Assembly: GCA_947168885.1 (NCBI GenBank)
Contig: CAMVNQ010000006.1
Location: forward strand, 124,001 to 188,000
DNA from: an uncultured Clostridia bacterium
GTDB taxonomy: Bacteria > Bacillota > Clostridia > Oscillospirales > Ruminococcaceae
DNA length: 64,000 nt
Direction: 5' to 3'
Below, one piece after another: positions 62,247 to 64,000 of this stretch. Every line of letters starts with the position of its first letter. Position 1 is the stretch's first letter. The position numbers were made by a program, and so were the translations under genes. The notes under the pieces are model-generated. The model searched no databases. It saw only the letters and a list, made by a program, of their open reading frames with translations, and was not told the DNA's origin.

Positions 62247-63568
62247 GCGACACACAATACGAGGAACCTAAAAAAGGGCTTTTCTATTATCTGATCGTTA
62301 TAGCCTACATTCTCCTGGTAGCGTTTGCATTTTTGGTGTCCACAGAAAGAAAGGCGATCATACCGCTCTTCCCTACGATATTCCGGCATGTTTGCGACGT
62401 CGGAGTGATCGCCCTTTCAGTGTTATATTTTCTTGTCACCGCCATAAAGTCGCGCATTCATGTAGCGCTTGATCTGGCATGGTTATGGTCAATTCCTTAT
62501 ATTGGCATAGCGATGATCTCGCTCCTGATCTGGATCCTCAATCAGACGGATCTGAACTATATCATACGAGGGTTGAATTCGGTCGGCAGTGCCGAATTGA
62601 CCGCTCTGGCTGTTGCCTGTGCAATATGGACATTCGGCAAAAAAGTGGTTGATTATACCTTCTATGGTGCAGTGATAGCCGTTGTACTTGTTGTCGTACA
62701 GGTAATTCTGGATTATGGATTCGCAGAGTTTGGCCAGCAATACATGACGCTTTTGATTACCTTTACAGGGAAAACCGGTCCGGCAATGAAGTACATGGAA
62801 TTCCACGACCTTGCGCAGGGACTCGGAATTTTCCTGATGTATTATACGTGGACGTTGAAAAAAAATCTGCGCAATGTTCTGCTTTTTGTGGCATCGTTTG
62901 TATGCTTTTCACTGAGCCTGAAACGAATTGTAGTAATAGCGCTCATTGCAGGGCTTATGATAGGATGGTTCATCAATAAGCTCTTATTCAAAAAAAGATG
63001 GTATTTTTTGATCGCTTTTGAAGTGGCTTTGTTTTTGGGGGCGTTTGCTTATCTGTTCCTCATAAAGCAGGGATATTACGGAACAGTGATGAACTGGCTT
63101 GGGATCAACACGATGAGCCGCGATGCCATCTATACGTATTATGCTGATTTCTTTGAATTGTCACCCGATTACCTCGGCCGAGGGTTGAGATTCATTTACA
63201 CCCATACCAGTGAAACGACCGATGTGATTGAAGTATCAAAAAATGTCGTGATTGCAGTTCATAATGCACACAATGAATACATAACCTATTTTATCGAACT
63301 TGGTTTCTTTGGGTTTATCTTCTGGCTGTTGAGCAACAGCTGGATCAAACTCAACGGCATCCGCAGGAGATATGGCTGGGAAGCCATGACTTTTACGATG
63401 ATGGTCGTTGCGTATTGCTTTATTACTTATTTAACTGATAATACATATTTTTATTACTCCATTAATTATGTTGGCTTCGTCACCAGCGGTGCGGCTGTGA
63501 TTTCAAGCAGGAAGGCGGCAGTATATGAACAAAATATTGGAAACAGATGGTTGCACCGTGATGAATGA
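62213..63568 (+). CDS. Wzy/O-antigen-ligase-like membrane polymerase
   Basis: A 451-residue membrane protein with about eleven helices and one large exported loop near residues 300-355 (WLGINTMSRDAIYTYYADFF, SPDYLGRGLRFIYTHT, and HNAHNEYITYFIELGFFGFI). The long loop followed by HNEY and a final group of helices is the plan of O-antigen polymerases and ligases. It would join repeat units at the outer face of the membrane. The ATG has GAGGTGA upstream. A TTG at 62243 is a possible alternative. Confidence 0.8.
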   Translation: MAWYSQGKLQLSDTQYEEPKKGLFYYLIVIAYILLVAFAFLVSTERKAIIPLFPTIFRHVCDVGVIALSVLYFLVTAIKSRIHVALDLAWLWSIPYIGIAMISLLIWILNQTDLNYIIRGLNSVGSAELTALAVACAIWTFGKKVVDYTFYGAVIAVVLVVVQVILDYGFAEFGQQYMTLLITFTGKTGPAMKYMEFHDLAQGLGIFLMYYTWTLKKNLRNVLLFVASFVCFSLSLKRIVVIALIAGLMIGWFINKLLFKKRWYFLIAFEVALFLGAFAYLFLIKQGYYGTVMNWLGINTMSRDAIYTYYADFFELSPDYLGRGLRFIYTHTSETTDVIEVSKNVVIAVHNAHNEYITYFIELGFFGFIFWLLSNSWIKLNGIRRRYGWEAMTFTMMVVAYCFITYLTDNTYFYYSINYVGFVTSGAAVISSRKAAVYEQNIGNRWLHRDE

Positions 63569-63593
63569 AGTGAAAGGAGAGAGTGAAACAGCA

Positions 63594-64000
63594 TGAAAAA
63601 TCTGGCTACACGTGTAGTTTTCGTGTTACGAAAGTATTTTTTGTGGATCCTGATATTTTCGATCGTTATGTTGCTGGCATCCTGCCTCTGGTCGTATAGG
63701 GAAAGCCCGCGATCAGCTTCGGTGGTGCTGACCTTTACATATCCTAATGCATCAGAGGGTCTTTTCCCGAACGGATCTTATTTTAATGCATACGATATTT
63801 TCACCGATGATATCGTAGAAACCGGCATCCGCAATGCCGGCCTGGAAGAAATGGTCCAAACAGGGAAGCTCGCCGATGAAATCAGCATCCTTCCCCGCAG
63901 TAACGCATCCTTGCTTACCACGCAGTTTGTTGTCACCTACAATGCAAGACGGGGTGAACAACTCGGTGCAGTAAGTGCTGAGGGTCTGCTGCATTCGATC
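63594..64000 (+). CDS. Wzz-like chain-length/polysaccharide co-polymerase, 5' part
   Basis: The gene is cut by the window end after 135 codons. It starts MKNLATRVVFVLRKYFLWIL, with one membrane helix to about residue 32 containing a Cys (LLASCLWSYRES), then an exported domain. VVLTFTYPNASEGLFPNGSY and FNAYDIFTDDIVETGIRNAG are typical of Wzz-type proteins, whose domain starts just after the first helix. It would set polymer length with the preceding Wzy-like protein, 25 bases upstream. GAAAGGAGAGAGTG is the ribosome site. Confidence 0.7.

Noticed and set aside
1-64000. CRISPR array, tRNA, rRNA or phage genes
   Set aside because: No regularly spaced repeats, no cloverleaf with TTCGA-type T-loop and no phage structural proteins were seen.

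Overview
The window looks like the chromosome of a gut-type Clostridium relative, most likely a Ruminococcus-like member of the Oscillospiraceae. The evidence is strong AGGAGG-type ribosome sites, moderate GC, a class III (Firmicutes-type) fructose bisphosphatase, Lpl-type carbohydrate ABC permeases, CUT1 importers with a separate MsmK/UgpC-type ATPase, and pectin and fructan use. It holds about 55 protein genes, mostly on the + strand. I saw no rRNA, tRNA or CRISPR array. All assignments come from reading motifs, not from database searches.

Layout. 1-4.1 kb: end of a transglutaminase-like membrane protein, then biotin genes (birA without its DNA-binding domain, a MITE-like repeat, bioY, bioB) and a secreted or membrane Tim44-like protein. 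4.1-7.5 kb: glpK and asnB. 7.5-10.35 kb: a patch of decayed DNA (a broken IS3-type transposase and a lipoate-ligase remnant) around an unusual ACT-ACT-metallo-beta-lactamase protein. 10.4-13.8 kb: a TRAP transporter operon and a YcxB-like protein. 14.0-45.7 kb: a large pectin and uronate locus. 45.8-50.1 kb: a GGDEF protein, fbp and a decayed LacI regulator. 50.2-52.9 kb: GH32 and fructokinase genes for sucrose or fructan. 53-56.8 kb: purine permease and adenine deaminase. 56.8-64 kb: start of an exopolysaccharide locus (UDP-glucose dehydrogenase fused to an XRE domain, UDP-glucuronate epimerase, sugar transferase, GT4, Wzy-like polymerase, Wzz-like protein).

How the pectin locus fits together. 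Oligogalacturonides would be bound by a very large lipoprotein (21.7 kb) and imported by LplB/LplC-like permeases powered by one or both MsmK-type ATPases. Pectin methylesterase, GH28, GH105 and GH4 enzymes, none with a signal peptide, would finish depolymerisation in the cytoplasm. Unsaturated ends pass through KduI and KduD to 2-keto-3-deoxygluconate. Galacturonate passes through UxaC, UxaB and UxaA to the same compound. Two KDG kinases and a KDPG aldolase carrying an extra VOC-like domain then give pyruvate and glyceraldehyde-3-phosphate. A chemoreceptor and an amidohydrolase close the run.

Most promising unexplained items: four different four-helix membrane proteins flanking the first transporter ATPase (24.2-27.6 kb); a foldable RNA region just upstream of them; the XRE/UDP-glucose dehydrogenase fusion; the aldolase-VOC fusion; the ACT-ACT-MBL protein; and an AraC gene whose promoter predicts a leaderless mRNA.
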